Shown here piece after piece: positions 13,401-25,008 of a stretch of DNA of 64,000 nt. The stretch's first letter is position 1; every line of letters begins with the position of its first letter. The notes under the pieces were generated by a model. The model did not search any database. It worked only from the letters and a program-made list of their open reading frames with translations, and had not been told where the DNA came from. The translations under genes and the position numbers were made by a program. Origin of the DNA: Xanthostigma xanthostigma (Eukaryota; Arthropoda; Insecta; Raphidioptera; Raphidiidae); the NCBI GenBank assembly GCA_963575645.1, contig OY754467.1, positions 682,001 through 746,000 of the forward strand, given 5' to 3'.

Positions 13401-16400
13401 ACATGAATCACTACTACTAATAACATGGCAATCAGACACTGCGCTGATGGAGGATAGATTGTATGGAGACCCGTAATCAGCCTCTGTGACTGCGCTATTG
13501 CTGGGACACAAACGACGCATTTCAATAATTAAGCTTTGTCTTTTGTTTTTTCAGTGTTGAAACAATAACGCTTCTATTGGACCACATGTTGGGTCCTGAA
13601 AAGTCAGAAACTAGTATTGTTAGCGGAATACAAGTATTAATAGCATTGTTAAACTTTAAGCAAAACAAGTGAGTGTAGTTGAATAAATCGATTGATCGAT
13701 TAAAATCGATATCTATTCTAAAATTACTCTGCACTGAAGTAGAATTATAAATTGCGTTTTTAGCCCTTTATTGGATACTAACACGTACGGAGGTCAAGTA
13801 GAGGACGTCGCCCAAAAGGAACACAGACAAAAAGTCGTTCACAACACCACAGCGGCCATCATTCCGAGACTCAAAGATTTTCATAATATATTAATCGATC
13901 CACCGAAAGTAAGTAGCGTTTCGTTCGAACGTAATCGGGCTGACCGTACTTCCCTGACGCGCGAAAGATTGTTCGGGAGACAAAAATCGTACCTACCAGG
14001 GGAAAGAAATGAGATCGATAAACAAAAATTTTAATCGTTTTGAACTATGTACTCAGGGGTTACTTATTCTGTCCTGAAACAAATGATAACGTTACATTTA
14101 AATGTCAAAATACGTGTATTTTCAAATATACTGTTTTTTTGACAAGGTTCTATGGTACAACCAAAAACAAAATTTATTACGACTGATATTCTCGGATCGG
14201 GTTGGTAATGGAACGGTCAGCTTAAACATACGACAATCTGCTTTCACTACGTCAATGCAATTGTTTATTTTGTTATTACAGAAAGTGCCTGTAAAAACAA
14301 CAGTGGGCGTTTTGGACCCGCCTTTGGGTAATACGCGTTTGCAAGTTACGAAATTACTCTCGGTCCTTATCGCCACCGAGTCTGTAGAGCTTCGGAAGGA
14401 AATTGCGCGTCTCAATACGGTGAACGTACTTCTCGATATGTTTTTCAAATATACGTGGAACAATTTCCTACATACGCAGGTTCAGCAGTGTATCGCGTTC
14501 GCACTTAACTCGACGAATGAAAAAAATGATAAACCCGACGACGCGGACGAGAATCTAATGTTTTCGCATGTAAGTGTTTTGATATTTTTGCTTTGGTCGA
14601 AACCGAACCATTATACTTATCTTCAATAGGATTTAAGGTTAATTGTTATTCTGTCAAAAATAAACATAAGAATCGAACGATTTCATTGATTGCTCTGTTT
14701 TGATTTTCAGCTGTTTATAGATTGCAGATTACTGGGAAGAATTCTGGAAGCCTGGGACGACAACGAACAAAAACAGTAAGTAGTCGTTTGTTTTCAATGC
14801 GCCAGTAATAAATACGTAACTATTTCAACATTTTTATTCATACTAGACCCAGATACTTTTGGCAATTGGCATAACGTAGTGCTGCTGTTGCTTTAAATGA
14901 GAAATCGCGGCTTAATAATTTGATGTCTATTTTTACACGCTTTATATTAATTTCACTAGTAAGTTTGTATGTATGTATATAAGTATGTATGTTTGTAAAC
15001 TCGTTTGGATTACAGCAAGTGGTTTATATAGTGGTATAATATTGTTTTTTTTTTTTCTCGGCAAATTTTTGACAATAAATTGAACTAAAAAGTGGAAAAT
15101 AAATATAGTTTAAAAAAAACTAAAAAACACGCTTTATACCGAACTAAAAAGTAAAAAATATTTTTTTTTAAATAAGCTTAAAACAATAATGAATAAAAAA
15201 TACAAGTATTATTGTGAAAAAAGTGTGGGGCGCTGTGTTCAACATTTTCGTACATCGAGCGCGCCACGCTTTTTTCACAATAATACTTGTATTTTTTATT
15301 CATTATTGTTTTAAGCTTATTTTAAAAAAAATTATTTTTTACTTTTTAGTTCGTAATAGAGCGTGTTTTTTAGTTTTTTTTTAAACTATATTTAAAATAA
15401 ACTTCTAATTACAACCGCCATCAGTAATGATAAACATGTACATAGTGACGTAGATTGCAATTGTTTTCAGTCAACCAATCACGTGACCGCTAATAACTTT
15501 TGTCATGCGCGCTAGAGATAGTCTATCATTTTAGCTTGTAGGTTCAGAATGTATAGTAAAAACTGATTTTTCTCTCTCAGGTCTAAATCTAACGGTATCA
15601 GACGAGGTTACATGGGCCACTTGATTAATATAGCCAATAATATCGTACAGCAAAGTGAAAAAACACCGCTGGGCGGCTACATCAAAGAAAATGTCAGCAA
15701 TGATACTGTGATTGCGTGGGATGCGTTTGTTTCAGGCGCATTGGATGAAATTAACAAAAAGCACCAGACATTCTTGGTAATTATAAGGGAATTTGTTTGT
15801 TATTTTTTTCTGGAATCTAGGAGTTTTTTGAATTCAGGATGGATACAGACCTGGAAAACTACAAAACCAAGCGAATTTACTGAACTCTAGCGACTGAATG
15901 CTGTACTACATACAGAAAAACTGACTGTGAGAATGAAAAATGTCTGAGGAAAATTGAATTTAGGGCACAGGAAAAGTGGTATACTGGAAAACAAACGAAT
16001 TGCAACGTTTATGTTTTGTTTTTAGGGTGGTAGCCATCCAAGTCAGTGTAATGCGGACGATAATCATGAAGACTACAGAGATATACCGTTCCCACAGGCA
16101 GCCATTTTACATCAACAGGTATGTGTATGTGTTATTGCACTACCTTACCGTTTGCAGTGAACACTAGATCATATCTTAGACGATGTTAGCACTTTGACTC
16201 CAGTTGATAGTTAACCATGTATTAAAAACAGTATTTTATCTTTTTTTTCCTTCAGATTTATCAGGAGTATCAAATGCAGCCAATGGCGTCGCAGTTCATC
16301 GAGAGCTACGGATACCACGACGAAGAATTCAACGAAGGAGATGATCCGTTGCACAGCTCCGTCGACAGGCTTACCAGCATGAATTTCAATATAAGTGACA

Positions 16401-18577
16401 GCGATTTGGACAGACAAGCTGAACTCTTCAATCAGGTATGTTTCATTCAGTGCGTAAACTTATATTGTGGAAAAAAGTGATGGCAGATGAGCTTAATTAT
16501 TCCGACCCAGGAACATAATTTTTTGATTCAATTCATCATATATATTAATACGCTAAGGTTAAAGATGTTTGCCTCCCTTTTTAGAAAAAACCACACAATT
16601 TCTCCACATAAATTATATATCATTTTACAGATAATTGCTTGCTCTACTGACATCAACAACTAAAAAATTTATTATTGCTATTGTTTTTGTAAATTAATTA
16701 AACTCTGGACAACGTCTGCCATCTAACGGCTTTAATTTTGAAACAACGTCAACACTTCGATCTGTCATCTGGCCTTCATATTGTAATACAACAGACACAA
16801 TACTGCATACTGCCATCTGACGGTTTTAATTTTGAAACATCGAGCAACGCTGAACAACGTCACAGCAATGCTGAATGATGCCATCTGGTTTAGTTCAACG
16901 CTTTTGCTACTTGCGCCTCTATAGTAAAATATTTCTTCGATCTGTCATCTGAGCTTCATATTGTAATACAATAAAAAGAAGAACGTTATAAGCAGTGTGC
17001 AAAATTAAAACGAATTGAATACCTGCAATCATATTTAAAAAATAATTTTGTAAAGTGATAATTATTATACTTATTTAGTGCGAATAATTCGCACAGGGTA
17101 CACTAGCTTTCGATATTTTGAATGCATTTCGATTCATTTTTGTTCTAGGTGTGTGCCCAAAATATAAACACGTTAGACGACGCCGAAGACGACATCTGGG
17201 AAGATCGGGAGCAGGAAGGCACGTACCAGACTGTGATTGATAAAAATGCGAGAGAATGGAACACCCACAGTAGTAACAGCGACGACGACGATCAGCCCAT
17301 CGCTAAAATGGATGTCGACACAAATGATCGTGAGTCAATTGTTTTTGTTTTTCTTTTTTTGAAGTGAAAACTTCTTTAGCGGCGTTGTACACTTTTTTTG
17401 TAATGGGTAAAAAATGTTAAACTCGCGTCAGGAAAAGTAAGAACTGGGTAAGTGATAGTAATTGTTTATACAACGTTAGACATCTAGCGTTGAAATATCG
17501 TACATAAAAATGCAATCTATGATACAAACCATTATACAACGTTAGACATCTAGCGTTGAAATATCGTACATAAAAATGCAATCTATGATACAAACCATTA
17601 TACAACGTTAGACATCTAGCGTTGAAATATCGTACATAAAAATGCAATCTATGATACAAACCATTTTGATCGAAAATTCGTAAGACGTTAATATTCAAGT
17701 TTTCACTTCTGCCGGCACTCCCGGAGTGCAACCCGTCTTTTTTTTTTTTTTAATCACTATGATAAACAAATCCTAGGTGTGAACGATGTTTTTTGATAAA
17801 AAATTACGGTCTTTTGTTTCAGCGTGGATGAATACCGAGAACGCCAGCGAAGGCGCGATCGCCCCCGTGACTGCTATCGATCCTTGGGAAGTCGCGAACG
17901 AGCCGGCAGCGCCGACGGCTGCCAGCGCGGAACAAGATAATTGGGCCGACTTCAGTTCGGCGTCTTTCGACAGTTTCGAAACGAATTTCGGTTCGACTTC
18001 TACGGCGGTCGAAACCAAAGAACAATCCGAAGAGGAGACTGCGAAACGAACCGAGCCGAAAGAAAAAGAAGAGGCCGAAGAGAGCACCGGTAACTGCGAG
18101 GTGACCGAAAAACAAAACACGTCGCAGCTACCGATCGAGGCGGCCGATACCAATGCAAATATCAGCAGTGAGGAGCGTACAGAGTCAAACAACAAAGATC
18201 AAGAGTTAATAGACAATTATCATTTTTTGTCGAGCCAAGGCATGATGGGCGGCGCCGTCGACGTGAGTACTGTCGAAGAAGATTCGGGAAACATAGTCAT
18301 GAAAAACGTGTCTGTAGAAGAAAACAAACTCGATATCGAGCAAAACAAAGATAGTTCTACTATAGTGTCATCGACAATGTAAGTTTCTTTGTTTCTGTCA
18401 TTCTTTTTTTTTTCAAGGTTACCAATTCTGCCAGGGTTACCAATCTGTGGCTATTACACTGAAAATGTTGGTAAATGAATCGTAACAATTTGTTTCAGAG
18501 TGGATAAAGACAGTTCAACTGTTAAACCAGTTTCACCGACACCAAATCAACTACCGAATCCAAGTGAACCAGTTTAA
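10454..18577 (+). CDS. fmt: PP6 phosphatase regulatory subunit, SAPS domain (fiery mountain/PPP6R3 type)
   Basis: Fifteen exons: 10454-10513, 10954-11033, 11600-11870, 12724-12894, 12972-13150, 13555-13668, 13764-13908, 14282-14569, 14711-14775, 15581-15776, 16026-16118, 16256-16435, 17149-17329, 17823-18378, 18499-18577; 2658 bases, 885 residues, within the family's range. N-terminal hallmarks are MFWKYNTTSSPKIE, DVTLRELMDVEDILQECKSQ and KLLEFLVRPEVLDEL. The helical SAPS core includes KHIGTSAIMDL, NAAQLLSDVIARSRE and TTVGVLDPPLGNTRLQV. The C-terminal third is acidic and disordered (DDAEDDIWEDREQ, AIDPWEVANEP, NWADFSS). By family it links the PP6 catalytic subunit to ankyrin-repeat subunits and substrates. 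Exon 4 has three in-frame acceptors (12724, 12742, 12757); 12724 keeps NWYSFQMSCLQ and was chosen. Confidence 0.95.
10602..10857. mobile_element. Harbinger-like MITE (TAA duplication)
   Basis: Inverted ends start TGCCTCYACTACACACGTGG, then CCAGMACCGCCACT. The element is flanked by TAA on both sides (10599-10601, 10858-10860). It is markedly richer in G and C than its surroundings. It lies in PP6R intron 1; without it that intron would be about 184 bases. Confidence 0.75.
11117..11411. mobile_element. hAT MITE with 8-bp target duplication
   Basis: The left end is CAGCGGTCGGCAACCTGCGG. The right end reads in reverse as CAGGAGTCGGAAGAGCC. Flanking 8-mers are ATCTAAAC and GTCTAAAC (7 of 8 identical). 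CAG ends plus an 8-bp duplication indicate hAT. It lies in PP6R intron 2. Confidence 0.75.
11954..12527. mobile_element. Tc1/mariner-type deletion derivative, copy 1
   Basis: Long inverted ends, TACAGTATGTAAACGCGTAA then GGTGCACATAGGGAAATTA, are bounded by TA. The interior keeps a fragment, [13 protein letters not shown], that matches the region before the last catalytic residue of mariner-like DDE transposases; the rest is lost or noncoding. A second copy lies inverted at 26637-27210. It sits in PP6R intron 3. Confidence 0.75.
15100..15395. mobile_element. Fold-back element in PP6R intron 9
   Basis: Arms of roughly 120 bases are inverted copies, with matches such as AAATACAAGTATTATTGTGA and TAAGCTTAAAACAATAATGA. 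The loop is near 15215-15275. The arms contain AACTAAAAAGTAAAAAAT, also seen in the repeat at 57.97 kb. It lies in the intron 14776-15580. Confidence 0.65.
16536..17106 (+). mobile_element. Non-autonomous Helitron, copy 2
   Basis: Same 5' end (TCATATATATTAATACGC) and 3' hairpin (GTGCGAATAATTCGCAC, then CTAG) as copy 1. It is longer because of extra GCCATCTGACGG/CTGAACAACGTC units. It sits in PP6R intron 12 in sense orientation and ends 42 bases before the exon 13 junction. Without it the intron would be about 142 bases. Confidence 0.85.
17361..17730. mobile_element. GAAGTGAAAACTTC MITE with internal triplication
   Basis: The left end is GAAGTGAAAACTTCTTTAGC. The right part carries AAGTTTTCACTTC followed by CCGGCACTCCCGGAGTGCAA, both shared with the copy at 24122. 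It starts about 31 bases after the PP6R exon 13 donor and fills most of intron 13. Confidence 0.75.
17467..17664 (+). repeat. Three tandem 66-bp units
   Basis: The unit begins TATACAACGTTAGACATC and ends CTATGATACAAACCAT. It is repeated three times with no visible change. The related element at 24122 has it once. Because 66 is divisible by three, a spurious ORF stays open through the repeats. Confidence 0.9.
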
Positions 18578-21500
18578 GGTTTGGTTAAATTAGATTACGA
18601 AACAAAAAAAGCAACCAGCATATCACCTTTTATTTTAACACAATGAAATGATTTAGCAAAGTGATATAATAAAATACCAGAAATATAGTATTTGCAACGT
18701 AACTGCGGTCCCTGTGTAAATAGACGCTGATCTATTAAAATTTCAGTTTAGAAATCGTCTATTGCAACGCTTTAAATCGATTTTGTTTTTAAAACAAAAG
18801 AGCTGTCGTAATTGTTTTTAAGTATGTCGTATTAAAATTTTGAAGTTTTTGTTTATTATCGTCACAGTAAGCAGTACAGAGTGGTTCTTGTTTTTGTGAA
18901 TTTATTGCAGGGACCAGAGCTAAGTTGAAAAGACTGTAACCGGTGTAAACAAATGAACGCTTAATTGATATTGTGTAATGCTGTTGATAAAACGTTTATT
19001 TGATCAGAACGTATTTTAACGTATTATTGCATACATTCTTTATTACGCTGGGATTAAAAACTAAATGTGATTACTAATTAGCTGAATTTGTAATATGAAA
19101 TAAAGGTCTCAATTTTATACAATATACATTTAATAATTCAAAAATATTTTATATCCAAGGGATGTTAATACTATTGTTATTATTTATGTTGTATGTATAT
19201 TAACAGTAAAGAAAATCTTTAAACTAGATTAGTTTTGCCACACTGAAATCATAACTAGTTTTTTTTTCACCCCGTAATTATTTCTCTAAGATCTTACTAC
19301 ACAAAAACGAACAAAAAAAATCGAAAAACGGATTTTTTTACAGTGCGTTTTGCAATTTACCACTAGGGACAGATAGTCAATTGTTAAACAATCTTTCCAA
19401 TGTTTTGTTTGTTGCATTTCACCACCAGTGACAGATGACAGTCATCTGTTTAAGCAGTCATTTTATTGTCGTGTTTGTTGTTGGTAAAATAATAACAATA
19501 CGACAGAAGTATAAGTATTTTTGGATTACAATCTGTAATTGTAGGTATATAAATAATTAATACAGTCGTTTTTAAGTGATAGACAGAATTCTTTTACATC
19601 GCCCCGCCACCAGTATTTACGAAGAACAATACCTTAAACATTATTTAATTGAATATTGAAGATTCATTATAAATATACCTAACTGAAATTGCTCGAAATG
19701 ATCAAATTTTAATGATATAAGAATCAATCGTAATGATTTTTTGTTGTTGTTGATGTTCGTATCAAATTTTATTAGTTAATAAAAATATTGGCATCATATT
19801 TTTCAACAAAAGCTGTAGTTATTCGAAAGTGCAAATTTTTGATGTTTTGTAAATTTTATTAAATATGATTTGAATTTTGATCCGGTGTCTAGTGAAACCG
19901 TCACATATGAAACTGTCGAGGCACTGTGGAATGGACTCAAAAGTTTGAGTGGGCAGGCCTTATAATCACGTTTGTGTTATATTTTTTAAAGCACGTTATT
20001 TTAGATGATTTGCGTGCACGAAAATTGGAAGGATATATTTTTTCTCATTTTGTCACCTACCTATCTTTAGACAGTGTCGTATTTTTGAGCTTATGTGTCA
20101 CTATCAAGTGACAGCTAAATCAATATGACAACCGTAAACCGTTGATCTGAACACAGTGTCCTTCCGGTTTTCTTCTCTCGCAGTGTTTGCTCCACCTTCG
20201 TTTATATATCGGAAATAAAAATCTCTAATTGATCGAAACACTCCACAATTAGCAAATTTTGTTGTTTTATATATATTTCAAATTGCACGGTAGTGTAACT
20301 GTTTTAAGATTTTACATTTATATGTTTTAGTACAATATTTTATATAAATTAAATATGAACGTGTCATTTTATTGGAGTAACCGTTTTTCAAGTGTATATA
20401 ATATAGGATATTTAAGGATAGGATATATTGATATAAAATAATCAATTTTAATTTAATCGGGCCCGTACAAAAATATGATTAGTTCGAGAGGTGTTGAGAT
20501 TGACAATCGTAACTTGTTTCTGTTAAAATTTGATCGTTGCAGATGCACAATTAAATTTGGCTGCATGACACTAAACAAAAGATCATTATTATTAAGACTT
20601 GACGGCATTGCGTGTTGCTACTACTAGATGGAAGCATCGGTCGTTACAGTGTACTGTTTTTTTTTTTTTTTTAATTGGTTTTCGAAAATTTTTTGTGCGT
20701 TCAACGTGCTTTCGGTAGTTCGATTCGACATGTGATATTGTAATTTGTAAGATGCTAAAGACTCCCAGACGCATATGCTTTGGAACTGAACATAATGCAC
20801 TGTTAGAATCGTGTATACTCAAAATGCTTACGGGAATCTGTACGACAACTTGATTTGTGATTGGCTACGCTTAAAGATATTAATATTTTCTTTCTTTCAG
20901 TTTATACGAAACGATATTGCAGTTATGTAAGTTTGAAGGCTTATATATAAACAATTGAATGTCATATCAGTAAAAGAGATCGTCAGTTGTTATTTAAACA
21001 GTGATTTGTTTTTAAAATGTCATCTATATAATAATCAAGTCTTAGCTGCGTATGAAAGTGTGATACAGCCTTTATATTATGAGCAATATTTGTAGAAAAA
21101 TGTATTGTAATATAAAAATATACTATCCACTGTTTTCGGTAACGCTTCCACATAAAAATCCAGGGATTTGACTTACATATTAAAATATAAAATATTATTG
21201 TATTGCCTTCTATGAGTTTAAAACAATCTATTTTGTATTTTTCATCAATAAATTGTGTACAGGCAAAATCATAATTATAGTAAAATAAAAAAAGACATGA
21301 TGTATGGATTTTGTGCAATTTTTATTTTTTCAGTAATCTTGATTATTCAAAATGCAATATTGTTTTGAGTAATTTATCTTCCTTGTTTTAAAAAAGGCTA
21401 ATGAATTAGAATTTAGATTTTTTTTTCAATGTAAAATAACGTAAATTTTAGAAAATTTACCTGAATATTAATGATAAGTAAATGTAATATTTTAATCAAG

Positions 21501-22894
21501 GTATAAAAATCAGGCAAGTTTTTGGATATTTCAAGTATTTTTATATCTTTAGTAATATTATGGACACTTAGAAAATTTAGTTGCAATTTCTGTAGGAATA
21601 TATTTCATTTGTTTTCTTTGAAATAAATGACAGTTCACAGCTCCTCTTCTGTTTTACTCAGTGTCACAGTATACAGCGTGGAACAGTCGGCAGACGGGAC
21701 AAATGTCGGCAAAAAAAATAGTTGAACTCGGACCAGTCCAAGGAATTACCCGGTAATAAACTGGTCACCGGTTCAGACTCATTATTTGTTGCAATTATTT
21801 TAATATTCTAGGTAGTTTTGTACACTCGTTCAATATTTATAAATCAGACTGAAAAGTATTTTTAAGGGAAATTATAAAACTTACCACCTTTCAAAATGAA
21901 GTGGCAACGCGGTAAAAAATAATTCAAACAGTGCAAATTGCTGTTTTCAAAGATTTGATTCCTATCGAATTTTTCGGTTTGCACAAAATCTATAGATGAA
22001 TGTGACATTATAAATAATAATTTATCGTTATTTTCTATTACGTTGATTTTGATCTAATTCGGTACAATTTACGTATAAAAATAAACAATAAGTCAGTTAT
22101 TTACTCAAGTTAACATAATTGCCAGAATCATAATTTAAATTTATTCGTTAGTATAATTTGAGAATTTTACTCTGTTGTTTGGATGTACCGTTAAAATTTT
22201 TAAAATGGCAAGTCGATGATTGTATATTTAAAGGACGTTCAAAAATGAAATAAGACTGGTAAGAATTTTTAAGCTCGCCTCATTGCGGCTTACTTGAAGA
22301 AAGAATGAATAAATTTCATAATTATACTGTTTGTCTAAATATAAGGTATAATTTGTTGTGTAAATGTCTGACTTTAACATAATTTTGTTACATTTTGAGA
22401 TATACTATCATACACCAGTGCTAAAATTAATGATTTTCAACTGTTATTTTTCTTTGCTGTAAATATTATAAGCAAAATGTCTTTTGAATAAAACAGTACT
22501 ACTTACATTGTTCCTTGAATTTTCCCAGTAGATGATTTATGCGACTTTAAAATTGCTTGTTGCTGCTATAAAAGATCGGCATTAGAAATTACTCGAATTG
22601 CGTATAAAATAGACGAACAAAGAACACGTTAATACATTTTACTTTAAAAATATAAGTTAACAGACGTTCGGTAAAATACAAAAATGTTGGGTCGTTAAGT
22701 TGTTTCACCTGTTTCTCTAGTCCCTGGCTATACTCCTTGTCTCAATTGACATTACCAATTTGTTCATCCTTGGGATTTATTGTAAACGTCGCTTTCCGCG
22801 TGTGATTTTTATCTAATTGCATGTATTTCTGTAAAACTTGCGTATTATTATATCGTAATCAGTGCAAAAGCTTATAAAATCAGTATTCTTCAAA
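18578..22894. other. PP6R 3' UTR and intergenic to eIF3i
   Basis: Long AT-rich 3' flank with a candidate AATAAA at 19099-19104. Open frames around 19.9 and 21.0 kb show no family features. No transposon with clear ends was found. The eIF3i promoter probably lies near 22.7-22.85 kb, where a pyrimidine-rich CGCTTTCCGCGTG occurs; this is a guess. Confidence 0.55.
19099..19104 (+). terminator. Candidate poly(A) signal of PP6R
   Basis: AATAAA about 520 bases after the stop. Other weaker candidates exist nearby, so usage is uncertain. Confidence 0.4.
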
Positions 22895-24031
22895 ATGGTA
22901 GGCATTTTTTTTCAATAATAAACAATACGTTATTTTTGTTTTTCAATATGTTCTTAACCTGTTTTTATTTTCGTTGTAGAAACCTCTCATGTTGCATGGG
23001 CACGAACGTGCAATTACCCAAATTAAGTACAACAGGGAAGGCGATTTGTTGTTTTCATCGTCGAAAGACAACAAGCCCGATGTTTGGTATTCTTTAAATG
23101 GAGAAAGACTCGGCACATTTGACGGACATCAGGGAGCAGTATGGTGCATCGATGTAAATTGGGACACAACTAGGTTCATTTCTGGTGCTGGGGATAACTC
23201 TTTTAAAGTATGGGATGTACAGACCGGTAAAGAAATAGGAAACATTTCGACGAACTCGTCCGTTCGAGCGTGTAATTTTAGTTACTCGGCAAATATGGCA
23301 GTTTATACTACCGATAAAGCTATGGGTTACCAATGCGAATTATTTATAATCGATGTAAGAAATGCCGATGAAAGTATATCGACATCTGAACCGATACTTC
23401 GTATACCGATCAACGGCCCTAGGGTGTCGTCGCTTTTGTGGGGAACCCTCGATGAAACTTTAATAACTGGCCATGAAAATGGTGAACTCATTCAGTGGGA
23501 CTTACGGGTAAGTTTTTAAAACAATTCCGAATCACAATGTTCAATTGTTTTTTCCCATAAATGAGCAATTTTGTTTTTTAGACCGGCAAACAATTGATGT
23601 CCGTAAGCGAACATCAAAATTTAATAAACGACATGCAACTGTCAAAAGACAGCACGATGTTCATAACCGCGTCGAAAGATCACACTGCGAAATTATTCGA
23701 TGTAGACTCTCTCGTTCTCTTGAAAACGTACAAAACTGAACGACCCGTAAATTCAGCTGCGTTGAGTCCGATCTTAGATCACGTCGTTTTGGGTGGCGGT
23801 CAGGATGCCATGGACGTGACGACCACGTCGACTAGAGCTGGAAAGTTCGATTCAAGATTCTTCCATCTAGTTTTTGAAGAGGAGTTCGGCCGAGTGAAAG
23901 GACATTTCGGGCCGATCAACAGTGTCGCCTTCCATCCGGACGGCAAGAGTTACAGTTCGGGAGGAGAGGATGGCTACATTCGAGTTCACACATTTGATAA
24001 TTCATATTTCGAATATGGATTTGACTATTAA
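22895..24031 (+). CDS. eIF3i: Eukaryotic translation initiation factor 3 subunit I
   Basis: Three exons: 22895-22897 (the ATG alone), 22980-23507, 23582-24031; 981 bases, 326 residues, the usual size of eIF3i. The product starts [22 protein letters not shown]-repeat features follow in order: [88 protein letters not shown] and the highly conserved [20 protein letters not shown], then GGEDGYIRV. It forms a seven-bladed propeller in the eIF3b-i-g module, cytoplasmic, needed for 43S recruitment and scanning. An unusual point is that coding exon 1 holds only the start codon, so the donor GT follows the G of ATG directly. Confidence 0.97.
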
Positions 24032-24089
24032 TTATATATTTAATTTAGCGCTTTATTTGTTCCAATTTATTACAAGTGTAAGAAGGTGT

Positions 24090-24095
24090 AATAAA
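24090..24095 (+). terminator. Poly(A) signal of eIF3i
   Basis: AATAAA lies 58 bases after the stop. A MITE begins about 27 bases further on. Confidence 0.7.
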
Positions 24096-24121
24096 ATTTT
24101 TATAAATACGTATTTCGTTTT

Positions 24122-24361
24122 TGAAGTGAAAACTTCTTTAGCGGCGTTGTACACTTTTTTTGTAATGGGTAAAAAATTTCAAGGTCGCGTATCCTGATCG
24201 AAAATGCGTTAGACGAAAACTTTTATTTATACAACGTTAGACATCTAGCGTTGAAATATCGTACATAAAAATGCAATCTATGATACAAACCATTTTGACC
24301 GAAAATTCGTAAGACGTTAATATTCAAGTTTTCACTTCTACCGGCATTCCCAGAGTGCAAA
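24122..24361. mobile_element. GAAGTGAAAACTTC MITE, single-unit copy
   Basis: Same ends as the element at 17361: GAAGTGAAAACTTCTTTAGC on the left; GTTTTCACTTC and CCGGCATTCCCAGAGTGCAA on the right. It holds one copy of the 66-bp unit that is tripled at 17467. It lies directly after the eIF3i poly(A) signal. Confidence 0.8.
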
Positions 24362-24823
24362 GGGTTTTTTTTTTTATAAAATCCTTGCAACGTTATTTAA
24401 TTAAAACTGTTAGATTATATACAAACTTGGCGCTGAACGTGTCGTTTTTCACCGTAATATAATTTACAAATTTGGAAAATCTTGGAGTTTTTCGAACTCG
24501 GTTATTTGTAAAAAAATACCTGATAATTGAGGTTAGAAAAGGGGATAAGCAACAATAGGAGAGATCTATACTCTGAAACGACCTCCCACCATTTGTTTTC
24601 CGTGCGCATGTTTATGTTGTGTATTTTATAAAGCGTATAAACACGGTCTTACAATCGTGACTCATGTCACGAATCTGTTTGTATTGTTTACAGCGCTACG
24701 TAAGCGCCTCAGTTTTCTAGCGTATTCATTTAATTGTATAGACGTCAGACGTCGCGATGGATTTAACCATTTCCACCCCCGCGAGAATGTGGCAGTTTTT
24801 TGTCGTCGATATGGCGCAGACCC

Positions 24824-24831
24824 TATATAAA
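24824..24831 (+). promoter_or_regulatory. TATA box of the tamalin-like gene
   Basis: TATATAAA, followed by an A run, lies about 185 bases upstream of the ATG and would place transcription start near 24850-24860. It is preceded by CpG-rich sequence with an AGACGTCAGACGTCG motif. Confidence 0.5.
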
Positions 24832-25008
24832 AAAACTCATGTGTAATTATATTAGATTTTCTCGCGTAGTAAAAACGTCTTTGTTGTGCTTACGTACATT
24901 TTTATTGATGATGGATTTTAATAATTGCTGGACTGTACAGTTTATATTTTATTACACAATGGGTTATTTATAATTACACCTGTGCATTTGTTTCATTAAA
25001 ACAAAAAC

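Larger units (their letters stand above)
24032..25008. other. Intergenic and tamalin-like gene promoter
   Basis: Holds the eIF3i poly(A) signal, the MITE at 24122-24361 and the upstream region of the tamalin-like gene. CpG-richer sequence at 24700-24830 is followed by a TATA box. Confidence 0.6.

Noticed and set aside
17417..17731. 104-codon minus-strand frame with a perfect 22-residue repeat
   Set aside because: It is produced by the 66-bp tandem units of a MITE; the repeat length being a multiple of three keeps the frame open.
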